This document shows, in pieces, positions 22,629-33,617 of a DNA stretch of 64,000 nt. Position 1 is the stretch's first letter. The number at the start of each line of letters is the position of its first letter. Source of the stretch: Siphonodentalium dalli (Eukaryota; Mollusca; Scaphopoda; Gadilida; Siphonodentaliidae). The notes under the pieces were generated by a model, which ran no database searches, was not told where the DNA came from, and worked only from the letters and a program-made list of their open reading frames with translations. The stretch is from the NCBI GenBank assembly GCA_032622095.1, contig CP136061.1, positions 83,178,324 through 83,242,323 on the forward strand, in the 5' to 3' direction. The translations under genes were made by a program, and so were the position numbers.

Positions 22629-22812
22629 CACTGTAGGTGAAGGTCCCACTCAAAATTGTGTGACTTTGTGAGCAATTTTGCTTTGCGTTGCGTTGCCTAC
22701 AATAATGGAATTTCTCCCTGGTAATTATTTCAATGTTTATTGCGATAATAGCGCACAATAGTCACACAAAAAACATGCAATCTCAAGCTGGGACCTCCCC
22801 TACGGTGAAGTA
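22629..22812. mobile_element. Small hairpin MITE
   Basis: The left end CTCACTGTAGGTGAAGGTCC is matched by the complement of GGACCTCCCCTACGGTGAAG near 22790-22810. A second inner match involves TGTGTGACTTTGTG and its partner near 22755. The whole is about 180 bp, directly right of the TTAA element. Confidence 0.6.
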
Positions 22813-22849
22813 AGTTATTGAGGAGCAAGTATTAACAAAGAAATATATT

Positions 22850-23002
22850 TCCTCATTTCCCTGCCTTGTTTGTTCAATGTTATAAAGTTCCCTGTTGTAC
22901 ATGTACTAGTAACTGATCAGAACATGAACAAGTTCCCAGGTTTTGTTCTGGTGGAATATGATCTCTGCGAACATAGCTGGAGTAGAGATTCATGACACGA
23001 TC
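22850..23002 (-). repeat. Right arm of the second inverted repeat
   Basis: Complement of 21818-21938 (see there), including a TCATGAATCTCTAC segment that matches the outer edge of the left arm. The two TTAA/hairpin elements lie between the arms, so the inverted duplication may predate their insertion. Confidence 0.55.
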
Positions 23003-23180
23003 TACTCTTGAGTGTCTAATGATTATCATGTACATGTTGCACTGTATTCTGTATTTTTTCACTGTCAAATGTGTGACCCTACTTATTCCTAAACTATTTC
23101 TATATTATCATTTGAAACAGAAAAGATGTGCAGGTGCAGTAATCAAATCCAAAATATAATTTGCAAATGTAGAACATTAA

Positions 23181-23739
23181 AGATGGATTATCTCTTTAAA
23201 TAACAAATTTTAAAGGTGGATTATCTCTTTGTAAACATGTATTATATAGTTACCGGGGTATAAAATATTAGATCTGAATCGAAGACTCCTGTCCGGAAAT
23301 GCTTCTATCGATTAATATTAATTTTATTTCGAATATTTTCTGGTCTAAAAAGGTGTGTTTGTTCAGCTAACGAACAATATTGGTTACTGTTAACAGAGAC
23401 CAGAAATTATATTGTGCAATTTTGTCACAAATAAACGTTAATTATACTCATTATCGCTTATATCTGTGGAACAAAACAGAACAAACAACCAATCTGTGAC
23501 ATTTGGCATTCGTTGCGTAGCCGTAGGAACAGCCCAGTGCCCTATATCGCAATACGGTCTCATCCGTATGGTCGGTTCTAAAAATAGTAACATAAATGGG
23601 CCCGATTTAATATTCGAAATAAAATCAATATTAATTGATAGAAGCTTTTCCGGACATAGGACTTCAGTTCATATCTATTATTTTATACCCACGCAACTAT
23701 TTAAAATTTGTTATTTAAAGAGATAATCCATCATCTTTA
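23181..23739 (-). mobile_element. TTAA MITE family 1, reverse copy plus a 29-bp end fragment
   Basis: A terminal fragment (AGATGGATTATCTCTTTAAA plus TAACAAATT) at 23181-23209 follows a TTAA. At 23210-23213 another TTAA starts a nearly full copy in the reverse orientation (AGGTGGATTATCTCTTTG from 23214). Its right end, near 23739, is decayed (CCATCATCTTTAC instead of CCATCTTTAA). It directly abuts a reverse-transcriptase fragment. Confidence 0.75.
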
Positions 23740-23744
23740 CTATA

Positions 23745-24245
23745 AAGAAGCCATGCTGCTACGGTATTTTAACCTGATCCTTTGTACGGGCATCCTTCGG
23801 CGGGAATGGACAATTGGTGTTTTTAGACCTATATTTAAACGGAAGGGAGATAGCATGGACCCACACAATTACGGAAGAATAACCTTATTGAGTTGCTTCT
23901 CTAAGCTGTTCACCGGCATAATTAACAATAGATTTAAATGTTTTCTGGAGACAACTGCCTGCAGGGCTGGGTTCCGGAAAGGTTACTCTATAATCGACCA
24001 TATCTGCTCAATTTATGCAATCATACATCTCATGAAAGCAAACAAACAAAACTTAAATTGTGCCTTCATAAACTTTTCGAATGCTTTTGATTCTGCGTGG
24101 AGAGTCGGGCTCTGTGGGAAACTTATTGCATATGGTATCAATGGAGAAACTTTAAAAGTTATCCAGTCACTCTATAAACACATCAAACTGTGCGTTTGCG
24201 TGAACGACGAAGACTCAGGTTTCTTCTCAAGCTACATTTTACTTT
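23745..24245 (+). pseudogene. LINE reverse-transcriptase fragment
   Basis: The frame reads GILRREWTIGVFRPIFKRKG, then ITLLSCFSKLFTGIINNR, AGFRKGYSIIDHI, CAFINFSNAFDSAW and KLIAYGINGETLKVI. These are the N-terminal and palm segments of a non-LTR retrotransposon RT of the same kind as LINE-B at 61229-64000. The catalytic Asp of the first motif is replaced (INF instead of IDF), and the RQG and YADD parts are missing, so it is dead. The left edge is cut by the MITE and the right edge by a repeated unit. No 5' endonuclease is present. Confidence 0.8.
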
Positions 24246-24258
24246 TGCAACAGGAATC

Positions 24259-24981
24259 CAAGCAAATTTTGGTATGCCGAAACAAATAAAAACTCTTGTA
24301 CCCGTCGTTACGTTGGGCTCATTGGGTAAAAACTAACATATTCTCGGAATAGGTGATAGAATGTGCTCTCTGATATTGTTGATTAAAAATGGTGTGTATG
24401 GATTTCGTGAGATAATTTTTAAATCTTTAATTGGTATTTCGAATGCTATTTTTAACTAAGATCTAATTTATTCAATCATTGAATCAACTTCTTTATATTT
24501 AATGTGTAATTATATGTTGTATGACTTTTAAATCTTTAAAGGTTCCACGGCCATATAATACCATTAACACTTTTCTCTTTAGATTGAATTGCAGGTAACC
24601 AACAGTCACCTACTGAGATTGAACCAGTCCTGGACAGCAGTGTTAAATTCAATTGATTCTATAAAAAATGGTTTAACTTTCAACAACTGGAATAATACAT
24701 GTAGTGCGAGTGGGATGTTTGTCTGACATATATGGCAAATTTTGGTACGCCGAAAGAAATCAAAACTTTTGTACCTGTTGTTACGTCGGGCTCATTGAGT
24801 ACAAACTAACATATTCTCGGAATAGGTGATAGAATGTGCTCTCTGACATTGTTGATTCGAAATGGTGTGTATGGATTTCGTGAGATAAGTTTTAAATCTT
24901 TAATTGGTATTTCGAATGCTATTTGTAACTCAGATCTAATTTATTCAATCATTGTATCAATTTATTTATATGTTGTATGAC
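24259..24981 (+). repeat. 250-bp direct repeat, two copies
   Basis: About 24259-24527 and 24733-24981 are near-identical. Both contain ACATATTCTCGGAATAGGTG, ATAGAATGTGCTCTCTGA and GGTATTTCGAATGCTATTT, and end ATATGTTGTATGAC. They are separated by about 205 bp of different sequence. No coding frame is shared. This could be a local duplication or two insertions of one element. Confidence 0.75.
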
Positions 24982-25029
24982 TATATATATATACGGAAAT
25001 ATCTTGCCTGAAATAAACACAATACAATA

Positions 25030-25262
25030 TAACACAAGTATACGGGTAATCGTGGGAGTGAGCCAGCTTATGTTTCGTTAGACTGCACACCTGTGTGAGT
25101 GAATCGCGGGAGTGAGCCAGCTTATATTTCGTTGGACTGCACACCTGTGTGAGTGAATGTCGTCTCGCATATATCACTCGCACATGTGGCGATAGTCGGA
25201 GTGAATCATCTTATGTTTCGTTAGACTACACACCTGTGTGAGTGAATGTCGTATCGCATATA
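25030..25262 (-). pseudogene. Decayed zinc fingers 3' of the zinc-finger frame
   Basis: On the minus strand this stretch contains repeated finger pieces (CDIYER-, SLTKHKLIHS-, TQVCSLTKHK-like text) in changing frames with stops. They follow the stop after HMYE of the gene at 25263-26477. They suggest the finger array was once longer and the 3' fingers lost their frame. Confidence 0.65.
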
Positions 25263-26477
25263 TCACTCGTACATGTGGCGATAGTTGGAGTGAATCATCT
25301 TATGTTTCGATAGACTGCCTGATTGAGTGAATGTCTTCTCGCAAATATCACATTTGTACGGGCGATCGCCGGAATGGACTCTCTTATGTTTCGTCAGGTC
25401 GCTTGATTTAGTGAATAATTTCTCGCATATATCGCACTGGTATGGTCGATATCCAGTATGAATCCTCTTGTGTGAAATTAAATTTCCCGATTCGCTGAAT
25501 GATTTTTCACACATATCACACTTATAGGGACGGTCTCCAGAGTGGATTCTCTTATGTCTCGTCATGTGGCTTAATTGAGTAAATAATTTTTCGCAAATAT
25601 CGCACTGATATGGTCGATCTCCAGTGTGAATTCTCTTGTGTTCAGTCAAACTGCCCGATGTTGTGAATGATTTTTCACAAATATCACATTGATACGGGCG
25701 GTCGCCAGAATGGGTTTTCTTATGTCGCGTCAGTCTGCCTGATTCGGTAAATGTTTTCTGGCATATATCGCACTTATAGAGTCGATTTCCGGTGTGTATC
25801 ATCTTAATGACATTTTCCGACACCCTGATTGATTTGTCACATTCACATTCATACGGGCGGTCGCTGGGGTAGACGCTGTTATGTTGCGTCAAGTTGCTTG
25901 ATTTAGTGAATGGTTTCTCGCAAACACCACACTGATATGGTCGTTCTCCTGTGTGGATTCTCTTGTGTACTGTCAAATTACCCAACAATGTGAATGAATT
26001 TCCGCATATATCACAGTTAAATGGTTTATCACCAGTGTGAACCGTCTTGTGTGCAGTCAAATTTCCCGAATGAGTGAATGATTTACCACAAATATCACAA
26101 CTGTATGGGCGATCGCCAGAGTGGATTCTCTTATGTGTCGTCAGGCTGCTTGATTGAGTGAATGATTTCTCGCAAATATCGCACTGATATGGTCTTTCTC
26201 CAGTGTGAATTCTCTTGTGTTCAATCAAACTGCCCGATTGAGTAAATGATTTCCCACAAATACCACAACTGTATAGGCGATCGCCGGAATGAGTTCTTTT
26301 GTGATTTGCCAGATTGTGAGTATAAGTGGATGAATTTCCGTATATATCGCATATATATGGCTTATCACCGGTGTGAATCTTCTTGTGTGCAGTTAAACTT
26401 CCCGAAGTTGTGAATACCTGTTCACAAATATCACATTGATGTGGGCGGTCACCAGAGTGAATCATTTTACGGCCCAC
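25263..26477 (-). CDS. C2H2 (Kruppel-type) zinc-finger protein, 14 finger repeats
   Basis: The 404-codon frame consists only of 28-residue C2H2 units joined by (S/T)G(D/E)(R/K)PY linkers. Eleven of 14 are canonical C-x2-C-x12-H-x3-H. Finger 2 has Tyr for the second Cys (CDIYG), finger 7 ends in Tyr instead of His (HNSVY), and finger 8 is shortened and lacks a His. Such proteins bind DNA in the nucleus. Residues at contact positions vary between fingers (TTSGSL, TQSSSL, TKSSDL), so no simple target is implied. There is no KRAB, SCAN, BTB or ZAD domain here; any N-terminal domain would be in another exon. The first Met is in the middle of a finger, and the finger before it (26478-26520) is frameshifted, so the true 5' end is missing or broken. 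It may be a living exon, or a young pseudogene whose core is still open. Confidence 0.75.
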   Translation of the reverse strand: MGRKMIHSGDRPHQCDICEQVFTTSGSLTAHKKIHTGDKPYICDIYGNSSTYTHNLANHKRTHSGDRLYSCGICGKSFTQSGSLIEHKRIHTGERPYQCDICEKSFTQSSSLTTHKRIHSGDRPYSCDICGKSFTHSGNLTAHKTVHTGDKPFNCDICGNSFTLLGNLTVHKRIHTGERPYQCGVCEKPFTKSSNLTQHNSVYPSDRPYECECDKSIRVSENVIKMIHTGNRLYKCDICQKTFTESGRLTRHKKTHSGDRPYQCDICEKSFTTSGSLTEHKRIHTGDRPYQCDICEKLFTQLSHMTRHKRIHSGDRPYKCDMCEKSFSESGNLISHKRIHTGYRPYQCDICEKLFTKSSDLTKHKRVHSGDRPYKCDICEKTFTQSGSLSKHKMIHSNYRHMYE

Positions 26478-27021
26478 AAGGTTACCAACGTGAATGGTTC
26501 CAAACAGATATCGTACTAATACCAGTGAATACCCATCAAAGAAAACGAATCAGTCGACAGCTTTGAAGTTTGAGTTTGACACGTTCTCTCCGATGTATAC
26601 ACAAGTCATCTTGACAACTCAATACTTTCCTGTAATAATACGAATATTGTTTATTTTTACTCTTGAAAACTGTATCGCAATTGGAGAATTTGCGATGGAA
26701 CCTGATATATAACTTATATAATAGACCAGAGACTAGTTAGCGTTGTTGAATGTTTTCATTATTCCTTTGTTAACGAAGTCAGAAAATGTTTGGTACTGAT
26801 TATTGGATACACTTGTTGGTTGTTCGATACAGTGCTATTGACAATGGACGATCCCAAAATGAATCGGAAAAGTCTGAATGCAATCAGGTAACAGGTGATG
26901 ACGTACTTATGTCCCAACCACGAGAACGTTTCCGGCTTCTTGAAACCAAGTGACGTCACATGTAAACACAATGCGCGTCTCGTTTCCAAGAATTTTAGTT
27001 TACGATGACACTTGTTTTGAT
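26478..27021. other. Broken upstream finger, then unrecognised sequence
   Basis: On the minus strand 26478-26520 holds half-fingers in two frames (DICLEPFT and HVGNLVGRKMIH), preceded by a stop. The rest to 27021 shows no supported gene or repeat. Confidence 0.5.
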
Positions 27022-27025
27022 TTAA

Positions 27026-27545
27026 AGGTGGATTATCTCTTTGTAAACATGTATTATATAGTTACCGGGGTATAACATATTAGATCTGAATCGAAGGCTC
27101 CTGTCCGGAAATGCTTCTATCGATTAATATTAATATTATTTCTAATATTTTCTGGTCTAAACAGGTGTGTTTGTTCAGCTAACGAACAATATTGGTTACT
27201 GTTAACAGAGACCAGAAATTATATTGTGCAATTTTGTCACAAATAAACGTTAATTATACTCATTATCGCTTATATCTGTGGAACAAAACAGTACAAACAA
27301 CCAATCTGTGACATTTGACATTCGTTGCGTAGCCGTAGGAACACCCCAGTGCTCTATATCGCAATACGGTCTCATCCGAATGGTCGGTTCTAAAAATAGT
27401 AACATAAATGGGCCCGATTTAATATTCGAAATAAAATCAATATTAATTGATAGAAGCTTTTCCGGACATAGGTCTTCAGTTCATATCTATTATTTTATAC
27501 CCACGCAACTATTTAAAATTTGTTATTTAAAGAGATAATCCATCT
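27026..27545 (-). mobile_element. TTAA MITE family 1, full reverse copy
   Basis: The 520-bp copy begins AGGTGGATTATCTCTTTG and ends AAAGAGATAATCCATCT, with TTAA at 27022-27025 and 27546-27549. It is very similar to the copy at 23214-23739 along its whole length. Confidence 0.85.
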
Positions 27546-28631
27546 TTAATGGTTTACTCAAATTAACTTATAGTTTATTCTATGCGAATTATGATCGATT
27601 AGTTTAGCTAGTTTTGCTCAAGTTTTAGGGCTTCTAAAAGCTACACATTAAAACACCCATTGTTTTTTTTTATTGATCAATTTTATGCCCCAAAACAGTG
27701 AAAACCATTTAGAATGGAAAAAAATTCCTCAAGTCAAGGATTCAAAGGGCCATAAGTTTATTTTCTTAAACAATGTTTTGTTAATACCTTTGCAATTTGT
27801 TCAATCTAGTATACTTAAAAGGTTATAGGAAAGGCAGGGCATATTGATGTCAAATTATTGAGTTACATGGCCTCAAATATTGCATTTCATCACACGAGTT
27901 CAGTGTCAGACTTAGGTCAACATGACCGCTTTCATGAGGGTGCGCACTACGTTCATGGCTGAACTATGTCAGACCCAGAGGCACATTTCGCTAAGTCCAT
28001 ACAATGGGACATTTGTTTGAGAATATAAATTCAAACTAATCATTATGTGTGTGTTTAATCTAGTGAGGAAATTACTAAAACACTGAATGCTCTAGTTTTT
28101 GTTTTACTAATTAACCATAGAAATTAGAAAACGGAATTTGGCTCATTCTGCGAAATTGAGGACCCGAAATCAGGTAAACTATCGTTTTCAGTTCTGGATT
28201 CAGAAACTTAGGTCGACAAATTGAACCTGATATGTGTAGGACTTGTGAATTAGATATTTTTATATACATCCATGAAAATCCATAAATGGATGATTCGACC
28301 AAATTTTACAAAATTTATTTCACAGAATTCACCAATTTCCTTTTTCCCGATTTTAGCTGATTTTTTAGTGTGTTGTTTATGGAGCGTTTATGTACTTATT
28401 CCAGCAAAAAGTTTGTCTGCATTTTTTCTCATAAACGCACTGGACTAGTTTGAACTAGTAGGGAAATTAAAAAAAAAATCAACCATGTAAAAACTGAAAT
28501 TATACATATTATTAGCTATAAAGGGTTGTTTTTTTCTTCTTCGGCTTGGTTGTAGGCCTAATACTTAAAGAAAACTCTTTAAGCATTATTTATTGTTTTC
28601 ATGTTAATTTAAAATTTAAGGCTATTTCATG
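27546..28631. other. Intergenic, nothing recognised
   Basis: AT-rich, without a supported gene or repeat. Confidence 0.4.
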
Positions 28632-29530
28632 CCTTTTCACATTTATTTCTTATTTGAGCTGAAGCGCAAATATTTATGTACACTGAAGCGCAAATATTTA
28701 TGCTGAAGTGCAAATTCATCATATTTATGATGAAGATCGAGTAATTCATTTGCGCTGAAGTGCAAATAAAAATTAATATGCAGAGATTCCCCCAAAAATC
28801 ACATTGATCCAGGCCATGAAGACATCATTCAACATAGGCCTATTTACTAGTACTGTACGGGAGGCCAAGTTCACATTGAATAGCCAATTACGCTTAAGCG
28901 TAATGCATTACGCTTAAGCATAATGCTATTAAGCTTTTACTTGTAAGACAGTAAGAGTAATTCCATGACGCTTAAGCATAATGCTATTATGCTTAAGTGT
29001 AATGCCATTACGCTTAAGCATAAATGTCTCACACACATCTCCATTTTGCTTAAGCGTAATGCCATTACGCTTAAGCATAATGCCATTATGCTTAAGCGCA
29101 ATAGGTTTTCATAGCCTTACTACCTTACATATAATGGTATCATCTAAGGTAAATATATGTCAAAAGTTACTAGCATCAGTAATTGGCTGCATCCATTTCG
29201 GCTCCAGTCCAGGGGAGTTTTGAGATATGGAATTTGAATTCCGTAATACAAATTCCATTTTGCTTAAGCGTAATGGCCAAATTCGATGGAAATCTGAATC
29301 ACGCTTAAGTGTAATGGCATTATGCTTAAGTGTTCTGGCATTATGCTTAACGTAATGCAAACGTAATTGGCTATTAAATGTTAATTTGCCCTCCCATAGT
29401 ACTGAAATAGAAGCAGAGACTCTACCCATAAAGCGCAAATGGTTTACGTTGAAGCGCAAGCGATTTGCACTGAAGGATAAATGATTTACGCTGAAGCGAA
29501 AATAAGGAATAAATGTGAAAAAGGCCTCTC
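28632..29530. repeat. Nested inverted repeat built of CTTAAG palindromes
   Basis: The outer arms match: GCCTTTTCACATTTATTTCT near 28632 and the complement of GGAATAAATGTGAAAAAGGC near 29525. Inside them are GCTGAAGCGCAAAT-type units. A second pair of arms lies at about 28857 (GGGAGGCCAAGTTCACATTG) and 29397 (complement TGGGAGGGCAAATTAACATT). Between those are many copies of a short palindromic unit such as ATTACGCTTAAGCGTAAT, with Y/R exchanges (GCGT/GCAT/GTGT). Each unit reads nearly the same on both strands. Confidence 0.8.
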
Positions 29531-29738
29531 ACATCAAAACACCAAAATTGCCATTTCGCATCCCTTTGAAGGCAAAATGTATTATAATTTGGAGACCGTA
29601 CATAAAAAATGGATGCAATAAAGTTTTTTAAAGTAGACATATATTATGTTAGATTAGATTATTACAAAGAATTGTGCCTTATGATTTAATAAAAATTTTG
29701 GCAATAAGCTTTCCCTCCCCTAAATATGAGCCTAATTC
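29531..29738. other. Gap between palindrome fields
   Basis: Unrecognised AT-rich sequence. Confidence 0.4.
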
Positions 29739-30545
29739 ATTTATGCTTAAGTGAAATTCATTTACACTTAAGCGTAATTCATGTATGCTTAAGTGCAATT
29801 CATTTTCACTTAAGTGTAATTCATTTATGCTTAAGTTTAATTCATTCTCATAGAAAGATTAATTACGCTTAAGCGTAACTAAATAAATTAAGCTTAAAAG
29901 TATAATTCATACTAAAATCTCACAGAGCTCCCCTCAAGCTGAAATGGATGCAACCACATTACTAATACCAATAACCAATAGTCTATACATCATAAATACT
30001 ATTATACCTGAGGTAAGATCAGTGGTGGCACCAGGAGTTCCCTGACGTAGGGGTTTACGATCCCAACAGGGGGGGGGGGGGGCTATTGCTACCTGGCTGA
30101 CCATTGCAGATCTTCACAACAGGGGGTCTGTATGTTGTAGCCACCCCTGGGTAAGATAGATGAAGAACCCAATTACACTTACTGGGAATTTAATTACGAT
30201 GAATCATAAATTATTTACGCTTATATATAGTGTAAGTGAATTACGCTTAAGCGTAAGTGAATGGCACTTAATAATCTTAATACGCATAAGTTACACTTAA
30301 CTTAAACATAATTTACAATTAAACATGCATCATTAGCTAATAATTGTGAAATCGGCCTCCCATAAAAGTACACAATCATCTATGGGAGGCCAAATTCACA
30401 TTTAATAATGAATTGCGTTTAAGCGCAATTGATTGTATTTAAGCGCAAATAATTACAGTTAAGCGCAATTGATTGTACTTAAGCACAATTCATTGAGCTT
30501 AAGCACAATCAGTGCGCTTAAGCGCAATCAATTGCGCTTAAGCAC
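29739..30545. repeat. Further CTTAAG palindrome clusters
   Basis: Clusters lie at about 29739-29900, 30175-30310 and 30395-30545. Units are ATTCATTTATGCTTAAGTG, TTACGCTTAAGCGTAA and ATTGCGCTTAAGCGCAAT types. The last cluster starts after GGGAGGCCAAATTCACATTT (30385), the same arm sequence as at 28857. The complement GGCCTCCCATAAA occurs at about 30354, so element ends meet here. A 14-base poly-G run is at 30069-30082. Confidence 0.75.
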
Positions 30546-31126
30546 AATTCATGGTTATACCGGTATGTAGACTATAGAGTCACATGACGCATGTCATGTA
30601 TTATCTATAGACATTAATGAAAATTGTACCTTTAAAAAAATATTTTAAGATTATCCGTGTCTCTATCAACTACTTATGCCAAATTGCATTTGCATGTTTA
30701 CAACTCACAATGTATCTCAAGAATTGCAGTGTTTACATTCAATAATTTTGAACCAAACAATTCGATCGATCCCCGGCGTAACTCAATTTACCTTTGCAAA
30801 ATTTGTAATATTTCCTCTACCTTAAATAGGCCATCCAGTTATGTAATAGGATATTCTGTTGTAAATCAGAATTGTTTGAATTGTTTAATTATTATCATGA
30901 TTATCCATAGTTGACACGATTCTAGTATTAGTTCCGTGTTGTTTATTTGATTTTCGAAGCGAAGTGCACTCGTGAAGTGACCTTACATGTTAGGTCAACT
31001 TTAGGTCATTGCTAAAAGCATCGCGGACCAAGAACATTTCACGCATGCGCACCAGACGTAACACCTTTTACCTGATTGCATTCAGCCTTTTCCAAATGAA
31101 TCGCGGTTATGAATATTCACGGCGCG
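30546..31126. other. Intergenic, nothing recognised
   Basis: No supported gene. The frame 30657-30914 has no domain. Confidence 0.4.
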
Positions 31127-31130
31127 TTAA

Positions 31131-31350
31131 AGGTGGATTATCTCTTTGTAAACATGTATTATATAGTTACCAGGGTATAAATTATTAGATCTGAATCGAA
31201 GACTACTGTCCGGAAATGCTTGTATCGATTAATATTAATTATATTTCGAATATTTTCTGGTCTAAAAAGGTGTGGTTGTTTAGCTAACGAACAATAGTGG
31301 TTACTGTTTACAGAGACCAGAAATGTTATTGTGCAATTTGGTCACAAATG
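31131..31350 (-). mobile_element. TTAA MITE family 1, half copy
   Basis: Starts AGGTGGATTATCTCTTTG after TTAA (31127-31130). It keeps the palindromic middle (TCTGGTCTAAAAAGG ... AGAGACCAGAAA) and stops near CACAAATGGTTACAGTGAAG. That junction sequence recurs inverted near 36085-36100, beside another copy. Confidence 0.75.
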
Positions 31351-31426
31351 GTTACAGTGAAGTAATTATTACGCCACATGTGGTGTATCTAGTTTCTGTG
31401 ATTTTGATATTGTGTGGTGGACAGGG

Positions 31427-31910
31427 CGAATGTATTCTTGGAGATGTTTTGTACCTTACTCAATCGTACCGATAGAATCACGTAGATGCCGAAATTGTAA
31501 AGTTAACGCCACCGGTGTATAATATGTTTATGAAAATATGATAAATCGTATCGATAGAGTCAGGACAGGCTGAAATTGTAAACTTAAAGTCACCGGTGTA
31601 ATAATATGTTGTTGAAAATATAAATAATTTGATAGACTGAAAATAATTTATAACCCATTGGGAGCCCCTGGTGTATTCTTGGACATTTTGTTTCGTACCA
31701 TTACTCAATCGTACCGATAGAATCACGTAGATGCCGAAATTGTAAAGTTAACGCCACCAGTGTATAATATGTTTATGAAAATATAATAAATCGTATCGAT
31801 AGAGTCAGGATAGGCTGAAATTGTAAACTTAAAGTCACTTGTTGTTGAAAATATAAATAATTTGATAGACTGAAAATAATGTGTAACCCATTGCGAACCC
31901 CTGGTGTAGT
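31427..31910. repeat. 245-bp tandem duplication
   Basis: CAATCGTACCGATAGAATCA occurs at 31461 and 31706 (period 245), and the surrounding units are nearly identical. Each unit contains two related halves of about 85 bp (GATAGAATCACG... and GATAGAGTCAGG..., both followed by GAAATTGTAAA and CACCGGTGTA). The minus-strand frames 31478-31726 and 31723-31950 come from this repeat. Confidence 0.8.
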
Positions 31911-31959
31911 GAAGTGAATTGTGGGTAGTTGCATTGTGATTCTCCGTCATCTATATTTT

Positions 31960-33400
31960 CTGGAATTATCACCAAGATTTCTCCACTAGATTCTCTTAAA
32001 CTGCACCCGAATCGGTCAAATTCTTTTGATAGTTCTATCTAAATACATCTTAGCTACTATTCGGATCTGCTGTCCCGGTCGAAAAGGGTTTAGTTTGACC
32101 AAAATGGCAATTGACAAAAGCCTGTTTATAAAATGCGTTTACTCGATGACCCGTCCACGGTCCACGCTGTAGTGTAAATTTATTATCGAAAACAAATTCA
32201 ATTTCTTCCATCTAAAACATAATTACGCGCTGAACTCTGTCATTTTAAGAATATATAAGTATTGCACACATACACACCAAATTTCAGCTCAAAATTTTGA
32301 AAAATGACAGTTTTATAGACATAAATCGATTTTAATGGGAAATCCTGTGTTATTCTACTGTTAAATTTTGTCATCGAAAAAAAATCATTTCTTCGATCTA
32401 AAAAATAATTACGTGCTGTACCCTGTCATTTTAGGAATATATAAGTATCCCACTCACACACACCAAGTGTGAGCTAAAAAATTTGAAAAATAAAAGATTT
32501 ATCGACATAAATCGATTTGTATATGGCAGATGCCAATTGCCTTGTTAAATAAATTTTAGGGCCGTGCAAATGTTTTCTGAGCTGTTCCATATTGGGCACT
32601 AGAGTCCATATTTGACCATTATATCTGATAATTGTGCGACAGTACAGTCGTGTTACTTTATACGTCAACATTGGTCATTATCACCCGACAAATAATAATT
32701 CCGGCCTATCGTATCAACCCCTATTTTCTCCCGCGTAGCCTGACATTGGTCTTTATCGCTCCACTAATTTGTATCGTTTCATCGGTATGAATTCCATATC
32801 CAATTATCCACATATAACCAACCCAACCTCTAATCCCGGTCCAATTTATTTAATTTTTTCATCGCTATAGTCACGTTACTTAATATTTTATCGCGTGATA
32901 CTTGTATTATATGTCTATGGTATTACTATAGTATACCGTATACGTATATCAATTGCTATTCCTTTCTATATAATCCAGGTGCCATCTATAGAGATAGAGA
33001 TAATTTCATACCCCCCCCCCCCCCATTTTATGTCATTGCTGCTTTAGTACAGTCGTGATACATTACATGGCAACATCGCTCCACTAATTTATGTCAGTTC
33101 ATCGGTACAAACCCCTTTTCTCCGAGTCCATATAACGTACCAACCCAACATCTTATAGAAGTCCATAAATGACTATTCTGGCACTATATATAGATGACTA
33201 AAATTCTGACACCCCCTATTTTATAGCCTTGTTGCAGTGTTCAGTAGAGTTGAGATGCATAATATGTCAACATTGTTCATTATCGCTCTATAAATTTATA
33301 TCGGTTCAACACTTAGTTCCCTGTATCGCCCACCCCTCCCTGAATTTATTTTTTCATTTGTATTATAGTCTCGTTACGTACACATTTTATCTCTTGTAAC
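31960..33400. repeat. Two groups of decayed tandem units
   Basis: A unit of about 195 bp is present twice at about 32175-32525 (landmarks TTCTTCCATCTAAAACATAA / TTCTTCGATCTAAAAAATAA, and ACATAAATCGATTT). From about 32600 to 33330 a unit of about 190 bp occurs about four times in decayed form (AGTACAGTCGTG, CAACATTGGTCATTATC, GCTCCACTAATTT, GTTTCATCGGTA). A 14-base poly-C run is at 33011-33024. No genes. Confidence 0.6.
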
Positions 33401-33617
33401 TTTTGCTTCAATGCGTCGAGTTCCGCTGCAGAGAATACAAAACTGACAACATTTTGAAATGTTAGCAGGCTTCAAACTCATCTTATCCAAGAAAAACTCT
33501 GGTTACATAAGAAATTTGTGTATAAGGTGTACGCGCATTTGTTGCGTTAAAAACCAAAGGTCCCAAGTCAAGGTCCAAATCCCCAACACACTGTTGTGAG
33601 GTTTAACTCCATCTACA

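Noticed and set aside
24259-24981. LTR retrotransposon reading of the two direct repeats
   Set aside because: No TG...CA borders, primer-binding site, polypurine tract or gag-pol sequence between them.
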